A DNA stretch of 33,546 nt from Gemmatimonadota bacterium. Its GTDB lineage: Bacteria; Gemmatimonadota; Gemmatimonadetes; Gemmatimonadales; GWC2-71-9. Both the position numbers and the translations under genes were made by a program. Below the pieces are notes generated by a model that was not told the origin of the DNA, ran no database searches, and worked only from the letters and a program-made list of their open reading frames with translations. Positions 7,612 through 16,170 of the stretch are shown here, in pieces (position 1 is the first letter of the stretch; every line of letters starts with the position of its first letter). The stretch is from NCBI GenBank assembly GCA_022563595.1, contig JADFNB010000032.1, positions 1-33,546 on the forward strand. The letters are read 5' to 3'.

Positions 7612-10272
7612 TCACCGCTCTCCCTCGAACCGGCCCCGGATCTCCTCGAACCAGTTCTGCACGAGGATCAGGTTCGCGTCGCTGCCCTCCGTCAAAAGGC
7701 GGATCACCAAGAAGCGTTCACCGTCCGGATGGACAGCGAACGCGTGGTGGTACACATCGGGGGAGAAGTCCGACATGGAGAACAGGACCTCCTGCTGGCC
7801 CAACGCGAACGGTGCGCGCGACGCCACCGCGGCAGCAACCAAGTTGCCGGCGCCGTCGACGTAGAACAGTTCAGCACCGTCGGGGGACCACACCGGGCTG
7901 CTCCCGCCGCGGGCCGACACTTGCCAGCGCGCAGCCTGCGCGTCGGGGAACGGCACGACGAACACCTCCGGCTGGCCCGACTCGGTCGAGACGTACGCGA
8001 GCCACCGCCCGTCAGGCGAGAGGGCGGGAGCGTATGCGTCAGCCGGCGTGGTCACCAGCGGCGTCGGCACGCTATCGACCCCGGGCCGGATGGCGTAGAT
8101 ATCGCGTATGCCGTCGGCCCCACCGACCCGGAACACCAGCCAGCGACCGTCGGGAGACCAAAGCGCCTGCTCGATCCCGTTGGCGTGCTCGAGCAGGAGG
8201 GAGTCCCGCCCACCACCGTCCGCCCGCCGAGCGTAGAGACGCTTGGTCCCCGCACGGTTTGACACATAGATGACCCGACTGCCGTCGGGCGACCACCCGG
8301 GCCGCTCGTTCACGGTTCCCTCGAACGAGAGGCGGGAGGCGGGTCCCGCGTCGAGCACCTTGACCCAGACATCCTGTGTGCCCGCACCGGACACTGCGAC
8401 TGTCGCGAAGCGGCCATCCGGCGACAGCGATGGCGTATAGAAGATCCCAGTCCATTCCGGATCCACGTTGCGAGCCTGCCCGCGTCGGTCCACCCATGCG
8501 AGTTGCAGCCCGCCCGCAATTCCACCGCGATACAGCAGGGACCCCGAAGCAGATATGGTCATCTCGGGCACGATGCGGAGCTGGGTTCGCACGCCATCAG
8601 CAACCGGTACGGCGGCCCCCGCCATGCGGAGGCCGGAAACGTCGAACGGCGCCGCGAACACCGCGCCCTCGCGATTCACGTACGCGACATGACCTGTCGG
8701 GAGATACCACGCGCGTGCGGCGTCCTCCACGAGCGAAGTCACCTCACCGGTCTCGAGATCCAGAGTTGAGACCGTCATCGAACCGCATTGATCCGTGCAG
8801 CGCGTAACGAGCGCCGACCGCCCCCCCGGCAGGACGTCAGGGAAGAAGTAGCCACCGGTCCCGCTGTCGATGGCAACGACCGGCTCCGCCACGCCCCCGG
8901 CGGCCGGCACGCGATGAATGCCCCACGAGCCGTGAGTGAACAGGATGCTTTCGCCCCCCACCCAGGCGATGCTCGCCACGGTGGTGTTGGCCGAGTCCGC
9001 CAGTGTGATGGGGGGACCGCCCGTCACCGGCACCTTCTTGAGCCGCTGATCGGCCACGAACGCGATCCAGCGCCCGTCGGGCGAGAAGCGCGGCGCCGTC
9101 GCGCCGGTGGTACCACCAAGAGGAATGGGCTCGAGCCGGTCCAGGTCCCGCAGCCACAGCTGGCGGCCCTGATCGCTCGGCCCCACGAACACGTAGCGCT
9201 GCCCATCCGGCGAGATGTCGAGTGGCAACCCGAACATCGGTGCGATGCGGTGTTCGTCCGCTACCGCGAGCTCGAAGCGCTGCACGGGGGGAGCTGGCCT
9301 GCGGAGCGCGCTGAGCCATCCCGCAGCCGCCACCAGGACCGCGACGACCAGGCCGGCCGCCAGACCGATGGTGCGCCAGTCGCGCGGCCGCCGCGCGGGC
9401 GCCATGCCGACCTCGCGGGTACCGGGCATCATGACCGCGCCGGGCGTGACGAGCGCCTCGGCAAACTCCGCCGCCGAGCGGAATCGATCCGCCGGGAGCT
9501 TACTCAACGCCTGCTGGATCGCCGCGGCCACGTGATTGGGCACCGTGTCCCGCACCGCCGTCACCGGCGGCGCCTTCTCCGTGATCACCTTCGCCACGAT
9601 CGCCTGCGCCGTGCTGCCGGTGTAGGGCGGATCGCCCGTCAACATCTCGTACAGCACCGTGGCGAGGGAGTACACGTCGCTCCGCGCGTCCAGCTCCCGA
9701 TCGCCCATCGCCTGCTCAGGACTCATGTACTGCGGCGTCCCGATGCTGAGTCCGGTCTCGGTCAGGCGGCTCCCGCCGGCGTGCGAGAGCGCCAGCGCGA
9801 TCCCGAAGTCGGCCACGACCGGGTCGCCTTCGCGAATCAGGATGTTGTCCGGTTTGATGTCCCGGTGAATCACCCCCTGCTTGTGCGCGTGCTCCAGCGC
9901 GGACGCGACCTTGCATGCCAGATCGACCGCCTCGTCCACACCCAGCTGCTTCTCTCTCACAAGCAGGGTCCGTAGCGTCTCCCCCTCCACGTACGGCATT
10001 ACGTAGAACAGGAAGCCTTCGGCGGCGCCCGAGTCATACAGCGGCAGGATGTGGCTGTGCTGCAGGTTGGCCGTGACCTTGATCTCCTGCAGAAACCGCT
10101 CGGCACCGATCACCGCCGCCAGCTCAGGCCGCAGGACTTTCAAGGCCACTTTGCGGTCGTGCTTCACGTCGTGGGCCAGGTAGACGGTCGCCATACCACC
10201 CTGGCCGAGTTCGCGCTCGATCACGTAGCGGTCGGCGATGGCGGTGGAGAGGCGTTCGGTGATCTCGGTCAT
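7612..10272 (-). CDS. Ser/Thr protein kinase with PD40/WD40-like propeller
   Basis: An 886-residue receptor-type kinase. The catalytic domain contains Lys45, HRDIKPDN (136-143) and DFG (155-157). A transmembrane helix lies near 300-323. The remainder is a TolB-type beta-propeller with recurrent SPDG turns (ISPDGQRYVFVG, FSPDGRWIAFVAD, LSPDGRWLAYVS), typical of a sensor or scaffold on the other side of the membrane. The start is taken at ATG 10270-10272 (MTEITERLSTAIADRY), matching the N-termini of all paralogs; the longer frame upstream overlaps the previous gene. The previous kinase gene stops 4 nt upstream. Its first ~570 nt are nearly identical to those of the next kinase, while the propellers differ strongly. 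Confidence 0.94.
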   Translation of the reverse strand: MTEITERLSTAIADRYVIERELGQGGMATVYLAHDVKHDRKVALKVLRPELAAVIGAERFLQEIKVTANLQHSHILPLYDSGAAEGFLFYVMPYVEGETLRTLLVREKQLGVDEAVDLACKVASALEHAHKQGVIHRDIKPDNILIREGDPVVADFGIALALSHAGGSRLTETGLSIGTPQYMSPEQAMGDRELDARSDVYSLATVLYEMLTGDPPYTGSTAQAIVAKVITEKAPPVTAVRDTVPNHVAAAIQQALSKLPADRFRSAAEFAEALVTPGAVMMPGTREVGMAPARRPRDWRTIGLAAGLVVAVLVAAAGWLSALRRPAPPVQRFELAVADEHRIAPMFGLPLDISPDGQRYVFVGPSDQGRQLWLRDLDRLEPIPLGGTTGATAPRFSPDGRWIAFVADQRLKKVPVTGGPPITLADSANTTVASIAWVGGESILFTHGSWGIHRVPAAGGVAEPVVAIDSGTGGYFFPDVLPGGRSALVTRCTDQCGSMTVSTLDLETGEVTSLVEDAARAWYLPTGHVAYVNREGAVFAAPFDVSGLRMAGAAVPVADGVRTQLRIVPEMTISASGSLLYRGGIAGGLQLAWVDRRGQARNVDPEWTGIFYTPSLSPDGRFATVAVSGAGTQDVWVKVLDAGPASRLSFEGTVNERPGWSPDGSRVIYVSNRAGTKRLYARRADGGGRDSLLLEHANGIEQALWSPDGRWLVFRVGGADGIRDIYAIRPGVDSVPTPLVTTPADAYAPALSPDGRWLAYVSTESGQPEVFVVPFPDAQAARWQVSARGGSSPVWSPDGAELFYVDGAGNLVAAAVASRAPFALGQQEVLFSMSDFSPDVYHHAFAVHPDGERFLVIRLLTEGSDANLILVQNWFEEIRGRFEGER
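9703..10272 (-). repeat. Kinase-domain direct repeat, copy 1
   Basis: This 5' segment of one kinase gene aligns without gaps, at a constant offset of 2,764 nt, with 12,467-13,036 and differs only at scattered, mostly synonymous bases. Similarity drops sharply left of 9,703. It marks a recent duplication or gene-conversion tract. Confidence 0.8.
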
Positions 10273-10276
10273 CGGG

Positions 10277-13036
10277 TCACTGTCTGGATCGCGCGCGCAG
10301 GTGCGCGAAGAAGTTCTGTACGAAAACCATGTCACCGGACACGTCGCCCTGACCGGTTTGATTGATCATCAGGAACCGCTGGCCGTCCGGTGTACGAACG
10401 ACAAGCCGGTTCCGGGGGTTGGCTTCGTACACACCCTCCTCGATCTCGATTGCCACGCGGCGGACAGCCGCGCTCGGCCCGTTGGCGAGCGACGCCTCCC
10501 ACACCGTCATGCCGTCGAAGCTGCGGTAGTACAGCTCGCGATCGGTGTTCCCCCAGAGCGGCTCGATGCCGCCGCCGGTCGAGATCTGCCACTTGCCGCT
10601 GCTCGTATTGGGGAACGGCCGGATGTAGATCTCCGCTTGCCCCGACTCCTCGGAGACGTACGCGAGCCATCGCCCGCTCGGGGAGAGCGCGGGCTCAAAC
10701 TCGTCCGCCGGCCCGTCCACCACGACGGTCCACGCGGTGTCACCGTCCACGCGGCGCGCCACGATGTCATCGCTCGGCGGACCACTGACACTCCCGAGCA
10801 GCCACGCGCCATCCGATGACCAGATGACCTCATGCATTTCCCGCTCCGGCGTCGGCAGCGGCTCCGCCGTCCCGCTGCCATCGGCAGGGCGCTGGAACAG
10901 GAGCCAGTTCCCGGCCTGCGTGCGCGAGAGATACACCAGACTCGACCCGTCCGGACTCCACGTGGGCGCGTGGTTGTCCACCCCCTCGAAGGTGAGGCGC
11001 GATAGCGGACCGCGCGGGAGCCGCTTGATCCAGATTTCGGCGCGGGCGCGGCCCGGGGAGACCAACTCCACTGCCAAACGGGTGCCGTCAGGCGACAGGG
11101 CCATCCCCTCGAACTCGAGGTTGCCAGTCCAGTCAGGGTCGACCGGTTCCACGGTCCCGAACCGGTCGACCTGCACCATGACTTCCGGTGCGTTGATGCC
11201 CGGCGTGGAGTAGACCAAGGAGCCCGTGGTTGAGACCGCCAGATCACTCGCGCCGTTGTTGCGGAAGTCGACGCCCTCGACGAGCGCGGTCGGCCGCCCC
11301 GTGATCTCCCGCGACCGGGGATCGAACGGCACCGCCATCAGGACATTCTCGGACGTGACATACAGCAAGTGCCCTGACGGGCTGTAGAGCCCGTAGGCGC
11401 CCTCGACCAATAGCCTGGAGGTACCCGCCTCGAAGTCCACCACGTGGATCTTGTGCGTCGAGAGCCGCGACTGCTCCTGGAGCCCAACGGTCACGATGGC
11501 GCCGCGGCCGTCCGGCAGGACGTGCGGCCACAGCACGCGCGCCCCGGCCGGGAAGGACGGCAGGACAGTCACCGTGTCCACGGGCCCCCCGCCGGCCGGC
11601 ACACTGAGCACTCCCCTGCCCGACGCGTCAATGAAGTAGACGCGGTCGTCCGGTCCCCATGACGCCGACGAGAACGCCGACAAACTGGCCACCGTAAGCA
11701 ATGGTCCTCCGGCAACCGGCGCGACCTTGATGTCGGCGCGCCCCTCATCGAACACTGTGAACACGAAGCGGCTGCCATCCGGCGAGATCGCGGGCGCCCA
11801 CCCCATCTCGGTGCCGGCAATCGGTAGTCCTTGCAACTCGTTCAAGGGCCGGATCCAGAGCTGGGACCCGACGCCGAGCGCGAACTGACCGCCCCGGAAC
11901 GCCCGGCCGCCACCCGGCAGAACCGCGGGTGTCGGTCCGGAACCGGCGTAGATGATCGTGGATCCGTTCGGCGTGATCGCGACGCGAGGCGGCGTGAGAT
12001 TGATCCCGCGATAGATCATGGCCTGTTCCGGCGGCAGCCCCATGGCCATATGGACGACCGGCAACTCAGGGCGACTGGTCAGACTCCACGCGGCGACGAG
12101 CGTCATTGCCACGAGTGCCAGGGTCAAGGCCCAAACCAGCGGGGTGCCCGGCAGGCGAATCCGTATACGCGGTACGGAGCGCCCCGGAACGGTCGCCGTG
12201 CTCGTTCTCAGCGACAGGGCATGGCCAAACTCGGCGGCCGTGTGGAAGCGGTCGGCCGGGAGCTTGTTGAGCGCCTTGTGCACGGCTTCCGCCACGTGCT
12301 CGGGCACCGTCCGGCGTTGGAGCAGGAGCGGTCGGGGATCTTCAGTGATCACCCGGGCGATGATCGCCTGCGCCGTCGGACCTACGAAGGGCGGCTCGCC
12401 CGTCAGCATCTCGTACAACACGCAGCCGAGCGCGTACACATCGCTCTTGGCCGTGATCTCCCGCTCGCCCATCGCCTGCTCAGGACTCATGTACTGCGGC
12501 GTCCCGATGCTGAGGCCGGTCTCGGTCAGGCGGGTCCCGCCGGCGTGCGAGAGCGCCAGTGCGATCCCGAAGTCGGCCACGACCGGATCGCCATCACGCA
12601 TCAGGATGTTGTCCGGTTTGATGTCCCGGTGAACCACCCCCTGCTTGTGCGCGTGCTCCAGGGCGGACGCGACCTTGCATGCCAGATCGACCGCCTCGTC
12701 CACACCCAGCTGCTTCTCTCTCGCGAGCAGGGTCCGCAGCGTCTCCCCTTCCACGTACGGCATCACGTAGAACAGGAAGCCCTCGGCGGCGCCCGAGTCG
12801 TACAACGGCAGGATGTGGCTGTGCTGCAGGTTGGCCGTGACCTTGATCTCCTGCAGAAACCGCTCGGCGCCGATCACCGCCGCTAGCTCAGGCCGCAGGA
12901 CTTTCAAGGCCACCTTGCGGTCGTGCTTGACGTCGTGGGCCAGGTAGACAGTCGCCATGCCGCCCTGGCCGAGTTCGCGCTCGATCACGTAGCGGTCGGC
13001 GATCGCTGAGGAAAGACGCTCAGTTATCTCAGTCAT
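10277..13036 (-). CDS. Ser/Thr protein kinase with PD40/WD40-like propeller
   Basis: A 919-residue receptor-type kinase with an intact core (Lys45, HRDIKPDN, DFG), a transmembrane helix near residues 295-319 and a TolB-type propeller with repeated SPDG motifs (ISPDGSRFVFTV, LSPDGTRLAVEL, WSPDGSSLVYLS). The start is ATG 13034-13036 (MTEITERLSSAIADRY); the apparent N-terminal extension upstream is translation of the heptad repeat and is rejected. The catalytic domain is a mosaic: residues 1-190 follow the 7,612-10,272 paralog, while GEREITAKSDVYALGCVLYEML follows the 13,115-15,802 paralog. It stops 4 nt before the next kinase. Its propeller, not its kinase domain, probably sets specificity. Confidence 0.94.
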   Translation of the reverse strand: MTEITERLSSAIADRYVIERELGQGGMATVYLAHDVKHDRKVALKVLRPELAAVIGAERFLQEIKVTANLQHSHILPLYDSGAAEGFLFYVMPYVEGETLRTLLAREKQLGVDEAVDLACKVASALEHAHKQGVVHRDIKPDNILMRDGDPVVADFGIALALSHAGGTRLTETGLSIGTPQYMSPEQAMGEREITAKSDVYALGCVLYEMLTGEPPFVGPTAQAIIARVITEDPRPLLLQRRTVPEHVAEAVHKALNKLPADRFHTAAEFGHALSLRTSTATVPGRSVPRIRIRLPGTPLVWALTLALVAMTLVAAWSLTSRPELPVVHMAMGLPPEQAMIYRGINLTPPRVAITPNGSTIIYAGSGPTPAVLPGGGRAFRGGQFALGVGSQLWIRPLNELQGLPIAGTEMGWAPAISPDGSRFVFTVFDEGRADIKVAPVAGGPLLTVASLSAFSSASWGPDDRVYFIDASGRGVLSVPAGGGPVDTVTVLPSFPAGARVLWPHVLPDGRGAIVTVGLQEQSRLSTHKIHVVDFEAGTSRLLVEGAYGLYSPSGHLLYVTSENVLMAVPFDPRSREITGRPTALVEGVDFRNNGASDLAVSTTGSLVYSTPGINAPEVMVQVDRFGTVEPVDPDWTGNLEFEGMALSPDGTRLAVELVSPGRARAEIWIKRLPRGPLSRLTFEGVDNHAPTWSPDGSSLVYLSRTQAGNWLLFQRPADGSGTAEPLPTPEREMHEVIWSSDGAWLLGSVSGPPSDDIVARRVDGDTAWTVVVDGPADEFEPALSPSGRWLAYVSEESGQAEIYIRPFPNTSSGKWQISTGGGIEPLWGNTDRELYYRSFDGMTVWEASLANGPSAAVRRVAIEIEEGVYEANPRNRLVVRTPDGQRFLMINQTGQGDVSGDMVFVQNFFAHLRARSRQ
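12467..13036 (-). repeat. Kinase-domain direct repeat, copy 2
   Basis: Second copy of the near-identical kinase 5' segment; partner at 9,703-10,272. The left boundary coincides with a switch of similarity toward the kinase at 13,115-15,802, shared over about 12,418-12,490. Confidence 0.8.
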
Positions 13037-13053
13037 GTCACTCGCCAGTTCAG

Positions 13054-13101
13054 CGAATTGCAGATTGCAGATTAGTGATTGCAGATCTGGTGATCTGATG
13101 G
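13054..13101. repeat. Degenerate heptanucleotide array, site A
   Basis: Bases between two kinase genes show a 7-nt period built on AGATTGC-like units (for example GATTGCA, GATTAGT, GATCTGG). The stretch is clearly more A/T-rich than the flanking genes. It sits 18 nt upstream of the start codon of the downstream kinase gene. Confidence 0.6.
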
Positions 13102-13114
13102 TCGAACGCGTCAA

Positions 13115-15802
13115 TCACTGGGCGAGCCTCGCTTCGAGATCCGTGAACCAGTGATCCACCCAGACGATCTTGACGTCGCGGTTCGCCTCGGCCAGCCGCC
13201 GCGGACCGAGAAACATGAAGAAACGGCCGTCGGGGGTGACGTCATACGGCTGATGAAAAGCGTCCAAGGCAAAACCGGACGCGTCAAATAGCAACAAGAG
13301 CCCGGTGATGGAGAATCCGGGGGTCGCTTGCACCTGAGCGGCCGTGAGTCGCGCATCCGCGTCGAGATAGAACAGCTCCCGTCCGTCCGCGGCCCAGACC
13401 GGCTGCTGGCCCCCACCGTTCGATACTTGCCAGCGCAGCTCGTTCGTGTTCGGGAACGGCCGAACGTAGATCTCATTGATTCCCGACTCGTTCGACGTAT
13501 ACGCCAGCCAGCGTCCATCGGGCGAGACGGCCGGGTGAAGCTCGGTGAAGGGGCTCGCAACCAGCGGTACCGGCGCCGAGTCGCTGCCGAGACGCACCCC
13601 AACGAGATCGCCCGCACCGGTCGTGCCGTTATCGGTGCGGACCAGCACCCAGTTTCCGTCGGGAGACCAGGTGACCTCCTGTATCTGGCGGTCAATATGG
13701 GCGAGCGGTTCGTCGGGACCGCTGCCGTCTGCCGGGCGCGCGAAGACGGAGCTGGTGTTGGCGCTATCACGCACGAACGCCACGAGACGCCCGTCCGGCG
13801 ACCACGCGGGCCGCCGATCCTGATTGCCGAAGGTGAGACGCGTCGAGGGTCCGCGGTCCAACTGCTTGATCCAGATATTGAGCGCGCCGCCGGTACCGGC
13901 ACCGACCGCCAAGTACCGTCCGTCCGGTGACAGGTCGAGCGAATTGAACGCGCCGTACCACGCGGTGTCGATAGGCGCGACGGTACCATCGCGGCCGACG
14001 CGCACGACCGTTAAATCCCTTCCTCCCTCAGCTCCTTGCACATAGATCAACGATCCCGCGGCCGACCATGCCAGCAACGCGAAGCCCACGCTAGCCCGGA
14101 CCTCAATTCCCTCGAGCACCGGTACCGCTTCACCGGTGATTTCGAGGCGCTCGAGATCGAAGGGCGCCGCCATGGCCACTCCGTCGCGACGCACGTACAG
14201 CAACCGACCGTTCGGCAGATACCACGCCTGTGACACGTCGTCGAGCAGGGGTTCTTGCGTCCCCGTGCGGAGATCCAGGACATGCAGGCTCATCGTCACA
14301 CAGCCAGACGAGCACACCTGGAACAGCACACCGCGCGCATCGGGAAGGGAAACAGGATGGCCAATGCCGCCGCCGGCCAGCGCCGTGTCACGCAACGCGA
14401 CCGTGCTCGAGCCACCGGCGGCATTTACGCGCCTTAGCTCTAGCAGTCCGGGCGTCACGTAGACCAGCGTGCCGTCATCCAACCACGCCACCCCGCCGAA
14501 GCCGCCAGCGACCGAGTCGGCGAGTGTAACGGTTGCGCCCCCAACCGTCCGCACTTTCTTGAGACGTCCGTCGGCAACGAACGCAATCCATTCACCGTCG
14601 GGCGAGAACACGGGGTTCTGGGCCCGCTCCGTGCCCGGAATGGAGGTGGGGTCGAGCTGCCCGCGCCGTTTGACCCATAGCAGACCGTCCTGGCGATCGT
14701 CCCGAAACGCCAACATCACGCCGTCTGGGGAGAGCGCCATCGACGGGAAGTTGGTGACGAGCGTGACGTCGGTGCCGAGATTGATGTATTGCCACGTCGT
14801 GGGTTGGCGTGCGGCGCTGCGTGCGGTGAACCAGCCCCAGACCGCCAGGGCGGAGGTCGCGATGGCGATCGTCACGAGCGCCAGCACCAAGCCGGATGAG
14901 CGCGCCGGTGGACGCGCAGACGGCTGGACCTCCGCCGTGCGGGCAGCAGTGGCCGGCGTGGTGAAGGCGGAGTTTGCCAGTGCGTCAGCGAACTGTGCCG
15001 CGCTACCGAACCGATCTGCCGGCAGCTTGCTCAGCGCCTTCTGAATCGCCGCCGCCACGTGGGCCGGCACGGTATCACGCAAGGCGGTGACCGGTGGCGC
15101 CTTCTCCGTGATCACCTTCGCCACGATCGCCTGCGCCGTCGGTCCGGCAAACGGAGGCTCCCCGCTGAGCATCTCGTACAACACGCAGCCGAGCGCGTAC
15201 ACGTCGCTCTTGGCCGTGATCTCCCGCTCGCCCATCGCCTGCTCGGGACTCATGTACTGCGGCGTGCCGAGTGACATGCCAGTCTCGGTCATCCGCGTCC
15301 CGCCGTCACTGCGACTCACGGCCAGGGCGATGCCGAAGTCCGCCACCTGCGCATGCCCACCGTGCAACAAGATGTTTTCTGGCTTGATGTCGCGGTGGAT
15401 CACGCCGTGACCGTGGGCGTACTCGAGCGCGTCGGCCACCTCACGCGCGATCTGTATGGCCTCGTCCACCGGGAGCTGGCGTTCGCGGTCGATCCGGTCC
15501 CGGAGACTCTCGCCCTCGACGTAGGGCATGACGTAGAACACCAGGCCGTCCGCTTCGCCCGAGTCGTGGAGGCCGAGAATGTGAGGATGCTGCAGGTTGG
15601 CCGTGACCTTGATCTCCTGCAGGAACCGCTTCGCCCCGATCACGGCAGCCAGTTCGGGGCGAAGGACCTTCAGGGCCACCTTGCGGTCGTGCTTCACGTC
15701 GTGTGCCAGGTAGACGGTCGCCATCCCGCCCTGGCCGAGGTCGCGCTCGATCACGTAGCGATCGGCGATGGCAGTGGAGAGGCGTTCAGTGATTTCGCTC
15801 AT
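13115..15802 (-). CDS. Ser/Thr protein kinase with PD40/WD40-like propeller
   Basis: An 895-residue receptor-type kinase, the most upstream complete member of the tandem set. It carries the glycine loop GQGGMA, Lys45, HRDIKPEN and DFG, a transmembrane helix around 302-324 and a C-terminal TolB-type propeller with SPDG turns (LSPDGVMLAFRD, FSPDGEWIAFVAD, VSPDGRWLAYTS). Start ATG 15800-15802 gives MSEITERLSTAIADRY, in register with the other kinases; the longer frame enters repeat site B and is rejected. The activation-segment side (KVITEKAPPVTALRDTVP) is shared almost exactly with the 7,612-10,272 kinase. It has one extra residue in the SRSDGGT loop. Ligand unknown. Confidence 0.94.
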   Translation of the reverse strand: MSEITERLSTAIADRYVIERDLGQGGMATVYLAHDVKHDRKVALKVLRPELAAVIGAKRFLQEIKVTANLQHPHILGLHDSGEADGLVFYVMPYVEGESLRDRIDRERQLPVDEAIQIAREVADALEYAHGHGVIHRDIKPENILLHGGHAQVADFGIALAVSRSDGGTRMTETGMSLGTPQYMSPEQAMGEREITAKSDVYALGCVLYEMLSGEPPFAGPTAQAIVAKVITEKAPPVTALRDTVPAHVAAAIQKALSKLPADRFGSAAQFADALANSAFTTPATAARTAEVQPSARPPARSSGLVLALVTIAIATSALAVWGWFTARSAARQPTTWQYINLGTDVTLVTNFPSMALSPDGVMLAFRDDRQDGLLWVKRRGQLDPTSIPGTERAQNPVFSPDGEWIAFVADGRLKKVRTVGGATVTLADSVAGGFGGVAWLDDGTLVYVTPGLLELRRVNAAGGSSTVALRDTALAGGGIGHPVSLPDARGVLFQVCSSGCVTMSLHVLDLRTGTQEPLLDDVSQAWYLPNGRLLYVRRDGVAMAAPFDLERLEITGEAVPVLEGIEVRASVGFALLAWSAAGSLIYVQGAEGGRDLTVVRVGRDGTVAPIDTAWYGAFNSLDLSPDGRYLAVGAGTGGALNIWIKQLDRGPSTRLTFGNQDRRPAWSPDGRLVAFVRDSANTSSVFARPADGSGPDEPLAHIDRQIQEVTWSPDGNWVLVRTDNGTTGAGDLVGVRLGSDSAPVPLVASPFTELHPAVSPDGRWLAYTSNESGINEIYVRPFPNTNELRWQVSNGGGQQPVWAADGRELFYLDADARLTAAQVQATPGFSITGLLLLFDASGFALDAFHQPYDVTPDGRFFMFLGPRRLAEANRDVKIVWVDHWFTDLEARLAQ

Positions 15803-15822
15803 GCCAGGCCCCGGACGCCAGG

Positions 15823-15902
15823 CCGATTTGCAATTGGCGATTGGCAAACGGCGATTGGCGATTCACGACAATCGCGGATCACTAATCGTAAATCGTACAT
15901 CG
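15823..15902. repeat. Degenerate heptanucleotide array, site B
   Basis: Units such as ATTGGCG and ATTGGCA recur every 7 nt in the left half. The right half carries the reverse-complement type (AATCG every 7 nt), so the site is an imperfect inverted arrangement. It occupies the gap between a complete kinase start and the end of the kinase stub. It is A/T-rich against its surroundings and codes for nothing recognisable. Confidence 0.65.
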
Positions 15903-15904
15903 CC

Positions 15905-16003
15905 TCATTGCCCCACCCGTTCTCTCAGTTCCTCACCCAACTCGCGCTCGATCCTGTAGCGGCCAGCGATGGCGGTTGTCAGGCGCTTAGTGGTCTCGGA
16001 CAT
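15905..16003 (-). pseudogene. Kinase N-terminal stub
   Basis: ATG 16001-16003 opens a 32-codon frame whose first 23 residues (MSETTKRLTTAIAGRYRIER, then ELG) match the shared N-terminus of the four neighbouring kinases. Instead of QGGMATVYLA the frame continues EELRERVGQ and stops at 15,905, immediately beside heptad array B. Everything downstream of the glycine loop is gone. This is a deletion remnant of a fifth kinase gene. Confidence 0.75.
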
Positions 16004-16030
16004 GCACGCTCCGGAACGCTGGTTCATGCG

Positions 16031-16048
16031 GTCCGCTGCCCAGCGGAC
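16031..16048. other. Short perfect hairpin
   Basis: GTCCGCT (16,031-16,037) and AGCGGAC (16,042-16,048) form a 7-bp stem around a 4-nt loop, in the 167-nt gap between the kinase stub and the DUF1028 stop. No T-run follows on either strand, so it is at best a weak terminator or attenuator. The rest of this gap shows nothing recognisable. Confidence 0.35.
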
Positions 16049-16170
16049 GCCGCGACGGATTCTGGCACCCCGGCGCGGAACCCGACAAGCCCACAAACCC
16101 GAGTGATCGTGTCGGACATTTGCCCTAAGATGCGGTCCGGAACTGGATTGCGCGAGGCCCACGGCGCACT

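Noticed and set aside
6795-8273. 492-codon plus-strand open frame across the kinase genes
   Set aside because: Antisense shadow of two kinases with recognisable motifs; composition is Arg/Pro/Gly-rich and matches no family.
13037-13114. Longer N-terminus for the kinase ending at 10,277
   Set aside because: The extension translates the heptad repeat; all paralogs start at MTEITERL or MSEITERL.
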